Origin: JAISFI01 sp031553775
Lineage (GTDB): Bacteria > Bacteroidota > Bacteroidia > Bacteroidales > Azobacteroidaceae
Assembly (NCBI GenBank): GCA_031553775.1
Contig: JAVBLA010000074.1
Location: 1 to 39,989 of the forward strand
DNA length: 39,989 nt
Reading direction: 5' to 3'
Positions within the stretch are counted from its first letter, which is position 1. Each line of letters opens with the position of its first letter. Below are positions 30,622 to 39,242 of this stretch, piece by piece. A model generated the notes under the pieces. The model was not told the DNA's origin and did not search any database. It saw only the letters and a list, made by a program, of their open reading frames with translations. Made by a program: the position numbers and the translations under genes.

Positions 30622-32535
30622 TTATAAATTATCCAACCAAATAGCCACACTACCATCACTCGGCATCCGCCAATCACCACGCGGCGAAAGGTTGATAGAA
30701 CCGACTTTTGGCCCGTCGGGCATACAGGAACGTTTGAATTGTTGGCTGAAAAAACGCCGGTAAAATACCTCCATCCATTTCCGGATAATGCTTTCTTCGT
30801 ATATATCTTTGAAAGCCTGTTGCGCCAGAAAGAATATTTTTTCCGGTGTAAATCCGTAGCGTAAGGTATAATACAGAACGAAATCGTGGAGTTCATACGG
30901 ACCTACCAGGTCTTCTGTTTTTTGTGAAATTTTTCCGTCTTCACTGGCTGGCAACAGTTCCGGACTGACCGGAGTATCTACAACATCCGATAAAATCCGA
31001 GCTGGGTTTTTGTCTATTTGCCCGTTTGCCACCCATTGCACCAGGTGGCGAACGAGAGTCTTGGGAATTCCCGAATTGACCCCGTACATCGACATGTGGT
31101 CGCCGTTATAAGTGGCCCATCCCAATGCCAACTCAGACATATCTCCCGTACCGATTACCAGTCCTCCGCATTGATTGGCAATATCCATCAGTATCTGGGT
31201 GCGTTCACGTGCCTGTACATTCTCAAAAGTAGTGTCATGGATAGCCGGATCGTGTCCGATATCTTTGAAATGCTGTTTGCAAGCCGCTTTTATGTCTATT
31301 TCCCGGATGCTTACACCTAAAGATTTCATCAGGAATATGGCATTGTTATAGGTGCGTTCTGTAGTGCCGAATCCGGGCATAGTAACCCCGATGATATTTT
31401 CTCTCGGGAGTCCGAGTTTGTCGGCCGTTTTTACGCAAACCAGCAAAGCCAGAGTCGAGTCCAGTCCTCCGGAAATACCAATAACGGTATTTTTGATTCC
31501 CGTATGTAATAATCTTTTAGCTAAGCCTAAAGTCTGAATGGAAAAAACTTCCTCACATCTTTTGTCGTAGTCTTCTTTCTCCGGAATGAAAGGATGCGGA
31601 TTGATTGTTCGGGTAAGCTTGAGATTTTCCGGATAATTCCACATGACAGGAACCGTGCGGTATTCTTCGGAAGAAAAGCTCCAGCCTGATTTTTTTTGTC
31701 GGTCGGCAATCAGCTTTCCGAGGTCTATTTCATTAATGATCAGTTGCTCATGGATAGAGAAACGCTCTGTTTCCGAAAGTATGGTGCCGTTTTCGGCAAT
31801 GATGCCGTTTCCGGCAAAAACAAGATCGGTAGTCGATTCCCCGTAACCGGCAGATACATAGATATATCCGGCATAGCAACGGGCAGATTGTTGTTTGACC
31901 AGGTCCCTGCGGTATTCGTGTTTGGATGTCAGTTCGTTGCTGGCCGACAGGTTGAACAGAAGATGTGCGCCCTGCATGGCATGATAGGAGCCTGGAGGAA
32001 TGGTCGACCATAAATCTTCACATATCTCAACCGCAAAAGAACAATTGATTTCTCCGAAAAGGAGTTTGGATCCGAAAGGAATTGTTTGACCGCACAGCCT
32101 CATTCCTTTGGCTGAAGTGCAGGCCCCGGATGCAAACCAACGTTTTTCGTAAAATTCATTATAATTGGGAATATGTGTTTTCGGAACAATCCCGAGTATT
32201 TTCCCGGATTGAATAACCGCCGCCACATTGAATGTTTGATTGCCGATACATACCGGTAATCCCACAATGGCTATGATCGGGAGTGTAACTGTCTCTTTCA
32301 GGATATGCCCCAGTGCGGTTTCCGACTGTTCCATCAACAAATTCTGGTGGAAAAGGTCGCCGCAGGTATAAGCAGTAATGGAAAGTTCCGGAAAACATAC
32401 TATTTGCACCTGAAGATCGTTTGCTTTTTCGATCAACCGGATTATTCCGTTTGCATTGAAACTACAATCGGCTACTTTCACCTCCGGGATAGCGGCTGCG
32501 ACTTTAATGAATCCATGGTTCGGTAATTTGGCCAT
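30622..32535 (-). CDS. nadE: glutamine-dependent NAD+ synthase
   Basis: 637 residues with two domains. The N-terminal nitrilase-like glutaminase has the Glu (CFPELSITAY), Lys (NEFYEKRWF) and Cys (VEICEDLW) triad. The C-terminal synthetase has the PP-loop GISGGLDSTLALLV and GTGDMSELALGW. It amidates nicotinate adenine dinucleotide using ammonia channelled from glutamine. It is the last gene of a six-gene minus-strand run, 7 bases after the NigD-like gene, and ends 11 bases from the convergent TonB-C gene. Confidence 0.95.
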   Translation of the reverse strand: MAKLPNHGFIKVAAAIPEVKVADCSFNANGIIRLIEKANDLQVQIVCFPELSITAYTCGDLFHQNLLMEQSETALGHILKETVTLPIIAIVGLPVCIGNQTFNVAAVIQSGKILGIVPKTHIPNYNEFYEKRWFASGACTSAKGMRLCGQTIPFGSKLLFGEINCSFAVEICEDLWSTIPPGSYHAMQGAHLLFNLSASNELTSKHEYRRDLVKQQSARCYAGYIYVSAGYGESTTDLVFAGNGIIAENGTILSETERFSIHEQLIINEIDLGKLIADRQKKSGWSFSSEEYRTVPVMWNYPENLKLTRTINPHPFIPEKEDYDKRCEEVFSIQTLGLAKRLLHTGIKNTVIGISGGLDSTLALLVCVKTADKLGLPRENIIGVTMPGFGTTERTYNNAIFLMKSLGVSIREIDIKAACKQHFKDIGHDPAIHDTTFENVQARERTQILMDIANQCGGLVIGTGDMSELALGWATYNGDHMSMYGVNSGIPKTLVRHLVQWVANGQIDKNPARILSDVVDTPVSPELLPASEDGKISQKTEDLVGPYELHDFVLYYTLRYGFTPEKIFFLAQQAFKDIYEESIIRKWMEVFYRRFFSQQFKRSCMPDGPKVGSINLSPRGDWRMPSDGSVAIWLDNL

Positions 32536-32542
32536 ATCTCGT

Positions 32543-33169
32543 TTAATATTTGAATGTTAATGTATAGTTTTCAGGCTTATAGTTTCCTGCATTGAATGAA
32601 ACGACTACTGTTTTGCTCCCATCCGGTAATCCCAGTACATTACTGATGTCGAAAGATGTCCGGAATTTAGACCGGGAACCCGGAGGATCCTTCAGTTTAT
32701 CATATCTGAAAGTTAAATAAGCCGTGGCTCCTGTTGTTTTTTCATGCATTAATGCTACGGCTACTTTATCCGAGTGATAATCTCCGTAAAAATCAATATT
32801 CAGGTAATTGAGTCCGATCCAGGCACTTTCGAAGTTAATAGGATCATTACCCATATTCGGTGCCTTGGATAAAGGTATGATCGTGTCACAGAATACGGCA
32901 CTGTAACTGTTTATCCTGATGGTCTGACTATTTCCCTGTTGTCCGGTAATAGAATAATTCAACAGGACACGTTTGCCGGCAGTAGCATTTTTTAGTTCGT
33001 TTTCGCTGAGAAGACTGGTTTCGCTGCTATTTAGCATAGAGAAAGAAGTACCGGAGTTAATTTTAACCAGATCTACCCGGTATTCCCCGATGCCATAATC
33101 CGTTTCATCGTTACAACCGGAAAGGCACAGAAAGAAAAATAACAGATATGTAATTCCGGAAATTCTCAC
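32543..33169 (-). CDS. NigD-like lipoprotein
   Basis: 208 residues. The signal ends in the lipobox LSGC (Cys19). The two-domain pattern matches NigD-like proteins: an N-terminal OB-like part (GKRVLLNYSITGQQGNSQTIRINSYSAVF) and a C-terminal beta-sandwich (AWIGLNYLNIDFYGDYHSDKVAVALMH). Such proteins are outer-membrane or periplasmic lipoproteins of unknown activity, found widely in Bacteroidales. It sits 5 bases after the acyltransferase stop and 7 bases before nadE, so it is part of the operon. The family call rests on motif memory. Confidence 0.7.
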   Translation of the reverse strand: MRISGITYLLFFFLCLSGCNDETDYGIGEYRVDLVKINSGTSFSMLNSSETSLLSENELKNATAGKRVLLNYSITGQQGNSQTIRINSYSAVFCDTIIPLSKAPNMGNDPINFESAWIGLNYLNIDFYGDYHSDKVAVALMHEKTTGATAYLTFRYDKLKDPPGSRSKFRTSFDISNVLGLPDGSKTVVVSFNAGNYKPENYTLTFKY

Positions 33170-33174
33170 ATTTT

Positions 33175-34335
33175 TCAGGTATTTTCTTTGGCGATCAGAT
33201 AATTTCTTAAGGGATTAGCATACATTTCCAGTAGTTTTTCCGTCAGGAAAGCAAAGTCTTTATTCTCCAACTGGATCATTTCCAGTCGTTTTTGGATATA
33301 TTCATTGAAAACTTCAATATCATTTTCAGTGTATAAATTTTCAAATTGTCTTTCTCCCGACAAGCTGTCGAATGCAATATAATTTCCTGGAAAAAATTTG
33401 TAATTCAGGTGAATTTCCCGGTCAATAATTGCAGCAATGGCAGCAGGCTGCTCTTGCCGGTCTAATCCGGAAAGACAGGAGTCTACCTGTGGATTGATAG
33501 GCTTTCCTACCTGAAAGTGTACATTCCCCTTGAATCCGAGTAATCCGGTTTCCATGTTGACCAGGTCGTCCAGTGGAGATTTTTTGTATTCCGGATCGTC
33601 CCTTTTCAACTGGAACTCTTTGGCTTTGAGATAATCGCACGGATCGTATTCATAAGAAATGGAAAGCGGGGCGATATTGACACCTTTAATGCCTTCCGCA
33701 AAGGAATGTTTCGCCAGGCTCAGCATTTTCAGCAGGCTTTCCTGGGTATGGTCGGTTGAGTCTTTTGACCTGCCTTCTCTTTGGGCGATCCATACGGATT
33801 GATTTTTTTCATTAATGGTATAGTGGATATACCGGGAGAGTTTAGTGGAGACCTCCAGCATCTGACGGATGGAAACACCCCGTTGTACAATAAAGCTTTT
33901 GTTCAGGCGCACCAGCATATCTATCCATGGGTGTATCAGTAGATTATCGCCAATGGCAATCTCGGTGGTATCTAAACCGGCATCAGCCAATAAAATACAT
34001 AATATTCCGGCATCCAGAATAATGTCCCTGTGATTGGAAATATAAGTATAAGCCTTTTTTCTGTCGATATTTTCCAGTCCACTCAAATTCAGTGAGGTAG
34101 CCGTTTTATCCGTAATCTGTTTGACTGTTTGCCGTACAATTCCATCCTGGAATTCTTTTTTTGTTTTGAACGACAGCATCAAAGTCTTGAATGCTTCCCA
34201 ATCGGTATCCGGTAGAATGTAATATACTACACGTTTGAATTCGGGATCGTCTAAAAGTTCTTTGATTACTCCGGGAACTTCTTCATCGTATAACGGGCGA
34301 ATATCGTCAAATTCATGCACATCTATATCTTCCAT
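33175..34335 (-). CDS. glycerolphosphate acyltransferase-like protein (PlsC superfamily)
   Basis: 386 residues from ATG 34335. A TTG twelve bases upstream would add four residues, but the ATG is preceded by AGAAGG at a sensible distance. The acyltransferase box NHRDIILD is at residues 101-108, followed by FIVQRG and AQREGRSKD (blocks II and III). Members acylate lysophospholipids or related acceptors at the inner membrane. It has no obvious membrane helix, so it may be peripheral. Located between ddl and a lipoprotein gene, it fits an envelope-biogenesis operon. The acceptor is unknown. Confidence 0.82.
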   Translation of the reverse strand: MEDIDVHEFDDIRPLYDEEVPGVIKELLDDPEFKRVVYYILPDTDWEAFKTLMLSFKTKKEFQDGIVRQTVKQITDKTATSLNLSGLENIDRKKAYTYISNHRDIILDAGILCILLADAGLDTTEIAIGDNLLIHPWIDMLVRLNKSFIVQRGVSIRQMLEVSTKLSRYIHYTINEKNQSVWIAQREGRSKDSTDHTQESLLKMLSLAKHSFAEGIKGVNIAPLSISYEYDPCDYLKAKEFQLKRDDPEYKKSPLDDLVNMETGLLGFKGNVHFQVGKPINPQVDSCLSGLDRQEQPAAIAAIIDREIHLNYKFFPGNYIAFDSLSGERQFENLYTENDIEVFNEYIQKRLEMIQLENKDFAFLTEKLLEMYANPLRNYLIAKENT

Positions 34336-34364
34336 AGCCTTCTGCAATTTTCTATATCTGCTGG

Positions 34365-35339
34365 TTAATACTCGTTTTCAATGATGTCGGTCAATACATC
34401 CCGGATATCCAGTCCGGCAGCACGTACCTGCTGCGGAATAAAGCTGGTAGTTGTCATTCCGGGAGTAGTATTTACTTCCAAGAGTCTGATTTCTCCTTCC
34501 GGTGATATAATATAATCGACCCGGATAATACCTTTGGCGCCGATATAATCATAAATTCGGGAAGTAAGGGCCTGTATTTTGTCGCTTAATTCCTTTGAAA
34601 TGCGCGCAGGGGTGATTTCATCCACTTTATCTGCCTGGTATTTTGCCTCGAAATCAAAGAATTCGTTTTTGCTTACCACTTCGGTAATCGGGAATACAAC
34701 TTCTTTCCCCTTAATCTTATAACAACCACAGGTCAATTCGGTTCCCGGCATGAATTTTTCAATGATAACTTCTCTTCCTTCTGCAAATGCAGCTGTTATT
34801 GCCGGTTGTATTTCAGATGCAGTTTTTACTTTGGTTGTACCGAAGCTGGAGCCTCCGTCGTTGGGTTTAATAAATACCGGCAATCCCAGGCGACTGACAA
34901 TTTCATCGTTTTCTATGGAATTTTCTTTGAACAGGCGGATGGACGCAGAAATATTGATGCCGAAATTTTTCAGGTAATTATTGCAGGTGAATTTGTTGAA
35001 AGTCAACGCTGCAGCTAATGTCCCGCAACACGAGTAGGGAATGCCGAGCATATCGAAATAACCTTGCAGTTTGCCGTCTTCTCCCGGAGTTCCATGAATG
35101 GTAATATAGGCAAAATCGAATTTTGTTTTGATGCCTCCTTCGGAAAAGCTAAAATCATTTTTATCTACATCCGCCTGTATATCCCCCGGTAATTGAACTT
35201 TCCATGATTCTTTGGTCAAAATCACCACATAAGGGTTATACCGGCTGTAATCCAAAAAGGAATAAATTCCTTCAGCGCTTTTGATCGAAACAATGTATTC
35301 CGACGAGTATCCTCCGGCAATAATTGCAATTTTCTTCAT
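34365..35339 (-). CDS. ddl: D-alanine--D-alanine ligase
   Basis: 324 residues. The ATP-grasp signatures are KPNDGGSSFGTTKVK, EVIIEKFMPGTELTCG and the C-terminal EVNTTPGMTTTSFIPQQ, with metal ligands Glu and Asn of EVN. It joins two D-alanines for the peptidoglycan stem peptide in the cytoplasm. It follows the pseudouridine synthase gene by 15 bases in the same transcript. Confidence 0.95.
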   Translation of the reverse strand: MKKIAIIAGGYSSEYIVSIKSAEGIYSFLDYSRYNPYVVILTKESWKVQLPGDIQADVDKNDFSFSEGGIKTKFDFAYITIHGTPGEDGKLQGYFDMLGIPYSCCGTLAAALTFNKFTCNNYLKNFGINISASIRLFKENSIENDEIVSRLGLPVFIKPNDGGSSFGTTKVKTASEIQPAITAAFAEGREVIIEKFMPGTELTCGCYKIKGKEVVFPITEVVSKNEFFDFEAKYQADKVDEITPARISKELSDKIQALTSRIYDYIGAKGIIRVDYIISPEGEIRLLEVNTTPGMTTTSFIPQQVRAAGLDIRDVLTDIIENEY

Positions 35340-35354
35340 TCTTCTGTTCGTTGT

Positions 35355-36425
35355 TTAATTTTCTTCACTATCAACCAGATACCTTCTCCATTTTTCCAGC
35401 AGGTCGGTCATGTCTTCCGGCAATTCGGAAGTAAAGTACATTTCTTTTTCTGTTCTCGGGTGGATAAAACCCAGCGTTTTGGCATGTAAAGCCTGCCGGG
35501 GGCATATATCAAAACAGTTATAGATAAACTGTTTGTATCTGGATGTGTGTTTCCCTTTCAGGATTTCATGTCCTCCATAGCGGCTGTCATTAAACAGCGT
35601 ATGTCCAATATGTCTCATATGTACCCTGATCTGATGTGTACGCCCGGTTTCCAGTCTGCATTCCACGAATGTAACATATCCTAAGCGTTCCTGCACCTGG
35701 TAATGAGTAACAGCCGGTTTCCCGTAATCACCATCAGGAAATACCTTAAATTGTAATTTGTTGTTCGGGTCTCTGCCGAGATTTCCCGTAATAGTGCCGT
35801 TATCCTGTTTAATAATACCCCAAACCAGGGCATTGTATAACCTTTTGGTGGTTTTTCTGTAAAACTGATAACCTAAGTGGGTTTTGGCTTCGGCATTTTT
35901 GGCAATGACCAAAAGCCCCGATGTATCTTTGTCGATCCTGTGTACCAGCCCCAGTTTGGGATCGTTGGGATCATAACCCGGTTCATCTTTCAGATACCAG
36001 GCAATCGCATTGACTAAAGTACCTGAATAGTTGCCGTGTCCGGGATGTACTACCAGTCCTGCAGGCTTGTTGATTACCATCAAATCCCGGTCTTCATACA
36101 CGATATCCAAAGGAATATACTCCGGTATGATTTCTACTGTCTGTGGCGGATAATCCATCATCACCGAAATGATGTCATCCGGTTTTATCCTGTAGTTTGA
36201 TTTGACGGGAGTATTATTGACAATGATATAACCCGCATCGGCTGCTTGTTGAATCCGGTTGCGGGATACGTTTTCGATCCTGTCTGTGAGGTATTTGTCT
36301 ATCCGTATCAACCCCTGGCCTTTATCGGCAATGAAACGGAAGTGTTCATGAAGTTCGGCAGACCCTTCGGGAGAGTCGGAATCATTCAACGGATCAATCT
36401 CTATTTCATCATAAAAATCTTCCAT
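35355..36425 (-). CDS. RluA/RluD-family 23S rRNA pseudouridine synthase
   Basis: 356 residues. An S4 RNA-binding domain is at about 40-95 (IRIDKYLTDRIENVSRNRIQ), then the catalytic domain with HRIDKDTSGLLVIAKN at 162-177, in which D165 is the catalytic Asp. RTHQIRVHMRHIGH is the second signature. By architecture it corresponds to RluD (modifying helix 69), but RluA-like paralogues exist. It starts two bases after the stop of the upstream PASTA gene, so the two are likely translationally coupled. Confidence 0.9.
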   Translation of the reverse strand: MEDFYDEIEIDPLNDSDSPEGSAELHEHFRFIADKGQGLIRIDKYLTDRIENVSRNRIQQAADAGYIIVNNTPVKSNYRIKPDDIISVMMDYPPQTVEIIPEYIPLDIVYEDRDLMVINKPAGLVVHPGHGNYSGTLVNAIAWYLKDEPGYDPNDPKLGLVHRIDKDTSGLLVIAKNAEAKTHLGYQFYRKTTKRLYNALVWGIIKQDNGTITGNLGRDPNNKLQFKVFPDGDYGKPAVTHYQVQERLGYVTFVECRLETGRTHQIRVHMRHIGHTLFNDSRYGGHEILKGKHTSRYKQFIYNCFDICPRQALHAKTLGFIHPRTEKEMYFTSELPEDMTDLLEKWRRYLVDSEEN

Positions 36426-36427
36426 GA

Positions 36428-37045
36428 TTAAAACCAGGAATTATCTTCAATGAGTTCGTTATTTTCCGGATTATTGAGACTGTCCGAATCATCTTCATTG
36501 AATTCTCCGGAGCTTACTTTTAATACAAGTGAGCTTGCAGCGGGAAGTCTTTCCCCTGCATTGATTTCTCTTCCGTTGTATTCAATTCCCAATACCAGAT
36601 CTTTGTAAGGAGAAGGAACCTGTTTAACCCGCACGTTTTCGAAACCGGCTACCTTTAGCATGGCTAAAGCCTGCCTTTGAGAGAGGTCTTTGAGCTCGGG
36701 AAGAATGAAGGTCTCCACCAGGAAGGAGTTTATTTTTATAAATATGATTCGGTCGGCCTTGACTTTCGACCCTGCAGGAGGAGTTACTTCTATAATACTT
36801 CCGGGTTTCGCATTTTTTACATACATCGAATCTACGATTTCATAACGCAATTCGACTCTCTGGAAAAAAGGAGCCGCGTCTTTTTCCTGCAAGCCTTTTA
36901 CATCCGGAACCACTACAGCTTCTCCATGATGGGTGTATATATTCAGCCACCAGAGTACACCACCGGTGAGAATGGCCAGGATCAGGATTGCCAGACCGAA
37001 ATTGATAACAAAAATATTTTGAAAGATTTTCTTGAATATTTTCAT
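36428..37045 (-). CDS. membrane-anchored PASTA-domain protein
   Basis: 205 residues from ATG 37045. The open frame runs to 37147, but that part covers the promoter and the rpmH terminator, so the internal start is right. A transmembrane helix (about 12-34) anchors two PASTA domains (about 43-107 and 112-178) in the periplasm, followed by an acidic tail. There is no kinase domain. PASTA domains bind peptidoglycan or beta-lactam-like ligands in PBPs and Ser/Thr kinases. It heads the six-gene operon with ddl, which supports a cell-wall role. Confidence 0.85.
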   Translation of the reverse strand: MKIFKKIFQNIFVINFGLAILILAILTGGVLWWLNIYTHHGEAVVVPDVKGLQEKDAAPFFQRVELRYEIVDSMYVKNAKPGSIIEVTPPAGSKVKADRIIFIKINSFLVETFILPELKDLSQRQALAMLKVAGFENVRVKQVPSPYKDLVLGIEYNGREINAGERLPAASSLVLKVSSGEFNEDDSDSLNNPENNELIEDNSWF

Positions 37046-37067
37046 CGCATATGTTGTTTGCGGGTTC

Positions 37068-37099
37068 CAAAGATATACGTTTTTTTGGTAATTCGCAAA
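37068..37099 (-). promoter_or_regulatory. canonical Bacteroidetes promoter of the PASTA-rluD-ddl-nadE operon
   Basis: On the minus strand the -33 element TTTG (37096-37099) and the -7 element TATCTTTG (37068-37075) are separated by exactly 20 bases. The ATG is 23 bases further on. Confidence 0.8.
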
Positions 37100-37123
37100 T
37101 TTGGAAAAAGCTAATGAACAGAA

Positions 37124-37151
37124 TAAAAAAAGGCTGTCAAAAGACAACCTT
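37124..37151 (-). terminator. intrinsic terminator of rpmH
   Basis: Read on the minus strand, AGGTTGTC-TTTT-GACAGCCT (one G-T pair) is followed by a T-run (37124-37130). It lies about 50 bases after the rpmH stop and before the next promoter. Confidence 0.8.
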
Positions 37152-37199
37152 GTATATCTTCCATAAAACAGGAATAGAAAGGAATGGTGTCCTTCCGGA

Positions 37200-37352
37200 T
37201 TATCCGCAGTATTCGTCGGATACGCTCAGTTTTTTTCTTCCTTTGGCACGGCGGGAAGCCAATACGCGACGTCCGTTGGCGGTAGCCATCCTGGAGCGGA
37301 ATCCATGTTTGTTTTTTCTCTTTCTGTTAGAGGGTTGAAATGTCCTTTTCAT
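37200..37352 (-). CDS. rpmH: 50S ribosomal protein L34
   Basis: 50 residues: MKRTFQPSNRKRKNKHGFRS, then RMATANGRRVLASRRAKGRK and a short C-terminal tail ending in DEYCG. This is the unmistakable L34 sequence in the large ribosomal subunit. It is flanked by its own promoter and terminator, so it is monocistronic. Unlike in many bacteria it is not next to dnaA or rnpA in this window. Confidence 0.97.
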   Translation of the reverse strand: MKRTFQPSNRKRKNKHGFRSRMATANGRRVLASRRAKGRKKLSVSDEYCG

Positions 37353-37399
37353 CTTTATTGTATTTTGATATTGTTATGATTCTTCCTTAAACCGGGATG

Positions 37400-37430
37400 C
37401 AAAGGTAGTGCCTTTTTTCTAAAAAACAAA
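37400..37430 (-). promoter_or_regulatory. promoter of rpmH
   Basis: Minus-strand TTTG (37427-37430), 19-base spacer, TACCTTTG (37400-37407). It is divergent from the efp promoter, which begins about eight bases away. Confidence 0.78.
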
Positions 37431-37437
37431 TTCTTAC

Positions 37438-37468
37438 TTGGAATTTTGTCAAAAAAAATATACTTTTG
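37438..37468 (+). promoter_or_regulatory. promoter of efp
   Basis: TTG (37438-37440), 20-base spacer, TACTTTTG (37461-37468). The efp ATG is 28 bases downstream, which also supports the internal start chosen for efp. Confidence 0.75.
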
Positions 37469-37496
37469 TGCCTTCAAATCAATAAAAAACAGTTTA

Positions 37497-38063
37497 ATGG
37501 CTACAACAGCAGATTTTAGGAATGGTATGTGTATTGATCTGGAAGGACAATATTATTATATCGTTGAATTTTTACATGTAAAACCCGGTAAAGGTGCCGC
37601 TTTTGTTCGTACGAAATTACGGAATGTAACCACAGGACGTGTTTTGGAAAAAACTTTTAACTCGGGCGTGAAAGTAGATGAAGTTCGTATTGAAAGAAGG
37701 CCTTATCAGTTTCTGTATCAGGATGAAATGGGATATAATTTTATGAATAATGAAACATTTGAACAAATATCCATCAATAAAGATCTGATTACCGGAGTAG
37801 ATTATCTGAAAGAAGGAGAAACCGCAGATGTAATCATTCATGCTGATTCTGAAACAGTTCTTTATGCAGAACTTCCGGCTCATGTGGTTTTGCAGATAAC
37901 TTATACGGAACCGGGACTGAAAGGCGATACTGCTACCAATACACTGAAACCGGCTACGGTTGAAACGGGCGCTACCGTTCGTGTTCCACTCTTCATTAAC
38001 GAGGGTGAAAAAATTAAGGTGGATACGCGCGACGGATCGTATGTTGAAAGAGTGAAAGGCTAA
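37497..38063 (+). CDS. efp: elongation factor P
   Basis: 188 residues from ATG 37497. The frame is open from 37446, but the added part would overlap the promoter. KOW-like domain I is followed by two OB domains. The tip loop that reaches the peptidyl-transferase centre is VKPGKGAAFVRTKLRN, with K32 at the site that is lysylated, or modified in other ways, in various bacteria. The C-terminal signature ends in VDTRDGSYVERVKG. It relieves ribosome stalling at proline runs. Confidence 0.95.
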   Translation: MATTADFRNGMCIDLEGQYYYIVEFLHVKPGKGAAFVRTKLRNVTTGRVLEKTFNSGVKVDEVRIERRPYQFLYQDEMGYNFMNNETFEQISINKDLITGVDYLKEGETADVIIHADSETVLYAELPAHVVLQITYTEPGLKGDTATNTLKPATVETGATVRVPLFINEGEKIKVDTRDGSYVERVKG

Positions 38064-38111
38064 TCGGCTTCTGCCTATTGCTTATCGAAAATATCTGAAA
38101 ACCAAATCTAT

Positions 38112-38156
38112 ATCAACTGAAAGTTCCGGAAGAGAGGACTTTCAGTTGATCAATTT
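38112..38156 (+). terminator. intrinsic terminator of efp
   Basis: ATCAACTGAAAGT (38112-38124) pairs perfectly with ACTTTCAGTTGAT (38138-38150) over 13 bp, followed by CAATTTT. It ends ten bases before radC. Confidence 0.8.
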
Positions 38157-38165
38157 TACCTGACT

Positions 38166-38855
38166 ATGGATAATTTACGTATTTGTGATCTGGCGGAATC
38201 CGACCGCCCCCGCGAAAAATTACTGCAAAAAGGAACTGCGGCACTTTCGGATGCCGAGTTATTGGCTATTGTTATAGGATCCGGCTGTTACGGGCTTTCT
38301 GCCGTAGAATTATCCCGCCGTATCCTTAGTTTTACCCGTAATAACATCAGAGAATTAGGTAGGCTGGATGCAGCAAGTCTGTCGTCGAGTTTTAAAGGCA
38401 TCGGCACCGTAAAGGCGCTGACCATTATTGCCGCTTTGGAGTTAGGGCGCCGTAGGGCGGCTGCTGATATTCTTCCGAAGAAAAAAATCATGAGCAGCAA
38501 TGATATTTTCCAGACTTTTCAATTCTTGCTGTCTGATTTGCCATATGAGGAATTCTGGATGTTATCGCTTTCCCGTTCAAACAAAATTATCCGGAAAGTG
38601 AAAATCGGGCAGGGCGGAGTTACTGAAACCTCTGCCGATATTAAACTTATCTTGCGGGAGGCTATTAACGATCTGGCTTCCGGACTGGTACTCTGCCATA
38701 ATCATCCTTCCGATAACCTGCATCCCAGCCGCCAGGACGATTTCCTGACGGAACGCGTCAGGCAGGCCGGTAAACTGTTGGATATTTCGTTGTTAGATCA
38801 TTTAATTATTGGGGATAACTCTTACTATAGTTATGCGGATGAAGGACGGTTATAA
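38166..38855 (+). CDS. radC: RadC/YsdA-family JAB-domain protein
   Basis: 229 residues. An N-terminal helix-hairpin-helix-like region (SSFKGIGTVKALTIIAALELGRR) is followed by a JAB/MPN domain with the metal motif H178-x-H180-PS-x-N-L-H-P-S-x-x-D191. The name 'DNA repair protein RadC' is historical and a repair role is doubtful. It is probably a zinc-dependent hydrolase of unknown substrate. Chromosomal location among housekeeping genes, rather than in a mobile element, is noted. Confidence 0.9.
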   Translation: MDNLRICDLAESDRPREKLLQKGTAALSDAELLAIVIGSGCYGLSAVELSRRILSFTRNNIRELGRLDAASLSSSFKGIGTVKALTIIAALELGRRRAAADILPKKKIMSSNDIFQTFQFLLSDLPYEEFWMLSLSRSNKIIRKVKIGQGGVTETSADIKLILREAINDLASGLVLCHNHPSDNLHPSRQDDFLTERVRQAGKLLDISLLDHLIIGDNSYYSYADEGRL

Positions 38856-38862
38856 TATTTTC

Positions 38863-38893
38863 TTGTTTTTTTGTAATTAATGCCGTACTTTTG
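38863..38893 (+). promoter_or_regulatory. promoter of the MIP18/SufT-like gene
   Basis: TTG (38863-38865), 20-base spacer, TACTTTTG (38886-38893). The ATG at 38915 is 21 bases downstream. Confidence 0.75.
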
Positions 38894-38914
38894 CCCGGAA
38901 GAAAATCAAATACA

Positions 38915-39232
38915 ATGGATAATAAATTCCTCGAACTGGAAGAAAGAATCGTCAAAATGCTCAAGACGGTTTACGATCCGGAAATTCCGGTCAATGTCTA
39001 TGATCTGGGTCTTATTTATAAAGTGGATATCGATGACGATAAGAATGTCTCCATCGATATGACGCTTACGGCACCTGCATGTCCTGCTGCCGATTTTATC
39101 ATGGAAGATGTCCGGATGAAAGTCGAGTCGGTAGATGGTGTAAAAAGTGTTGTCGTCAACCTGGTTTTTGAACCGGAATGGGATAAAGATATGATGAGCG
39201 AGGAGGCAAAGCTGGAGTTAGGCTTTATCTGA
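38915..39232 (+). CDS. MIP18-family (DUF59, SufT-like) Fe-S assembly factor
   Basis: 105 residues from ATG 38915. The in-frame TTG at 38891 lies inside the promoter element and is rejected. Family motifs: TVYDPEIPVNVYDLGLIY, MTLTAPACPAADFI with the conserved Cys, and VVNLVFEPEWDKDMMSEEAK. SufT/MIP18 proteins assist maturation of iron-sulfur proteins in the cytoplasm. It lies 10 bases before lpxH on the same strand, so the two probably share a transcript. Confidence 0.88.
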   Translation: MDNKFLELEERIVKMLKTVYDPEIPVNVYDLGLIYKVDIDDDKNVSIDMTLTAPACPAADFIMEDVRMKVESVDGVKSVVVNLVFEPEWDKDMMSEEAKLELGFI

Positions 39233-39242
39233 ATCCGGACAG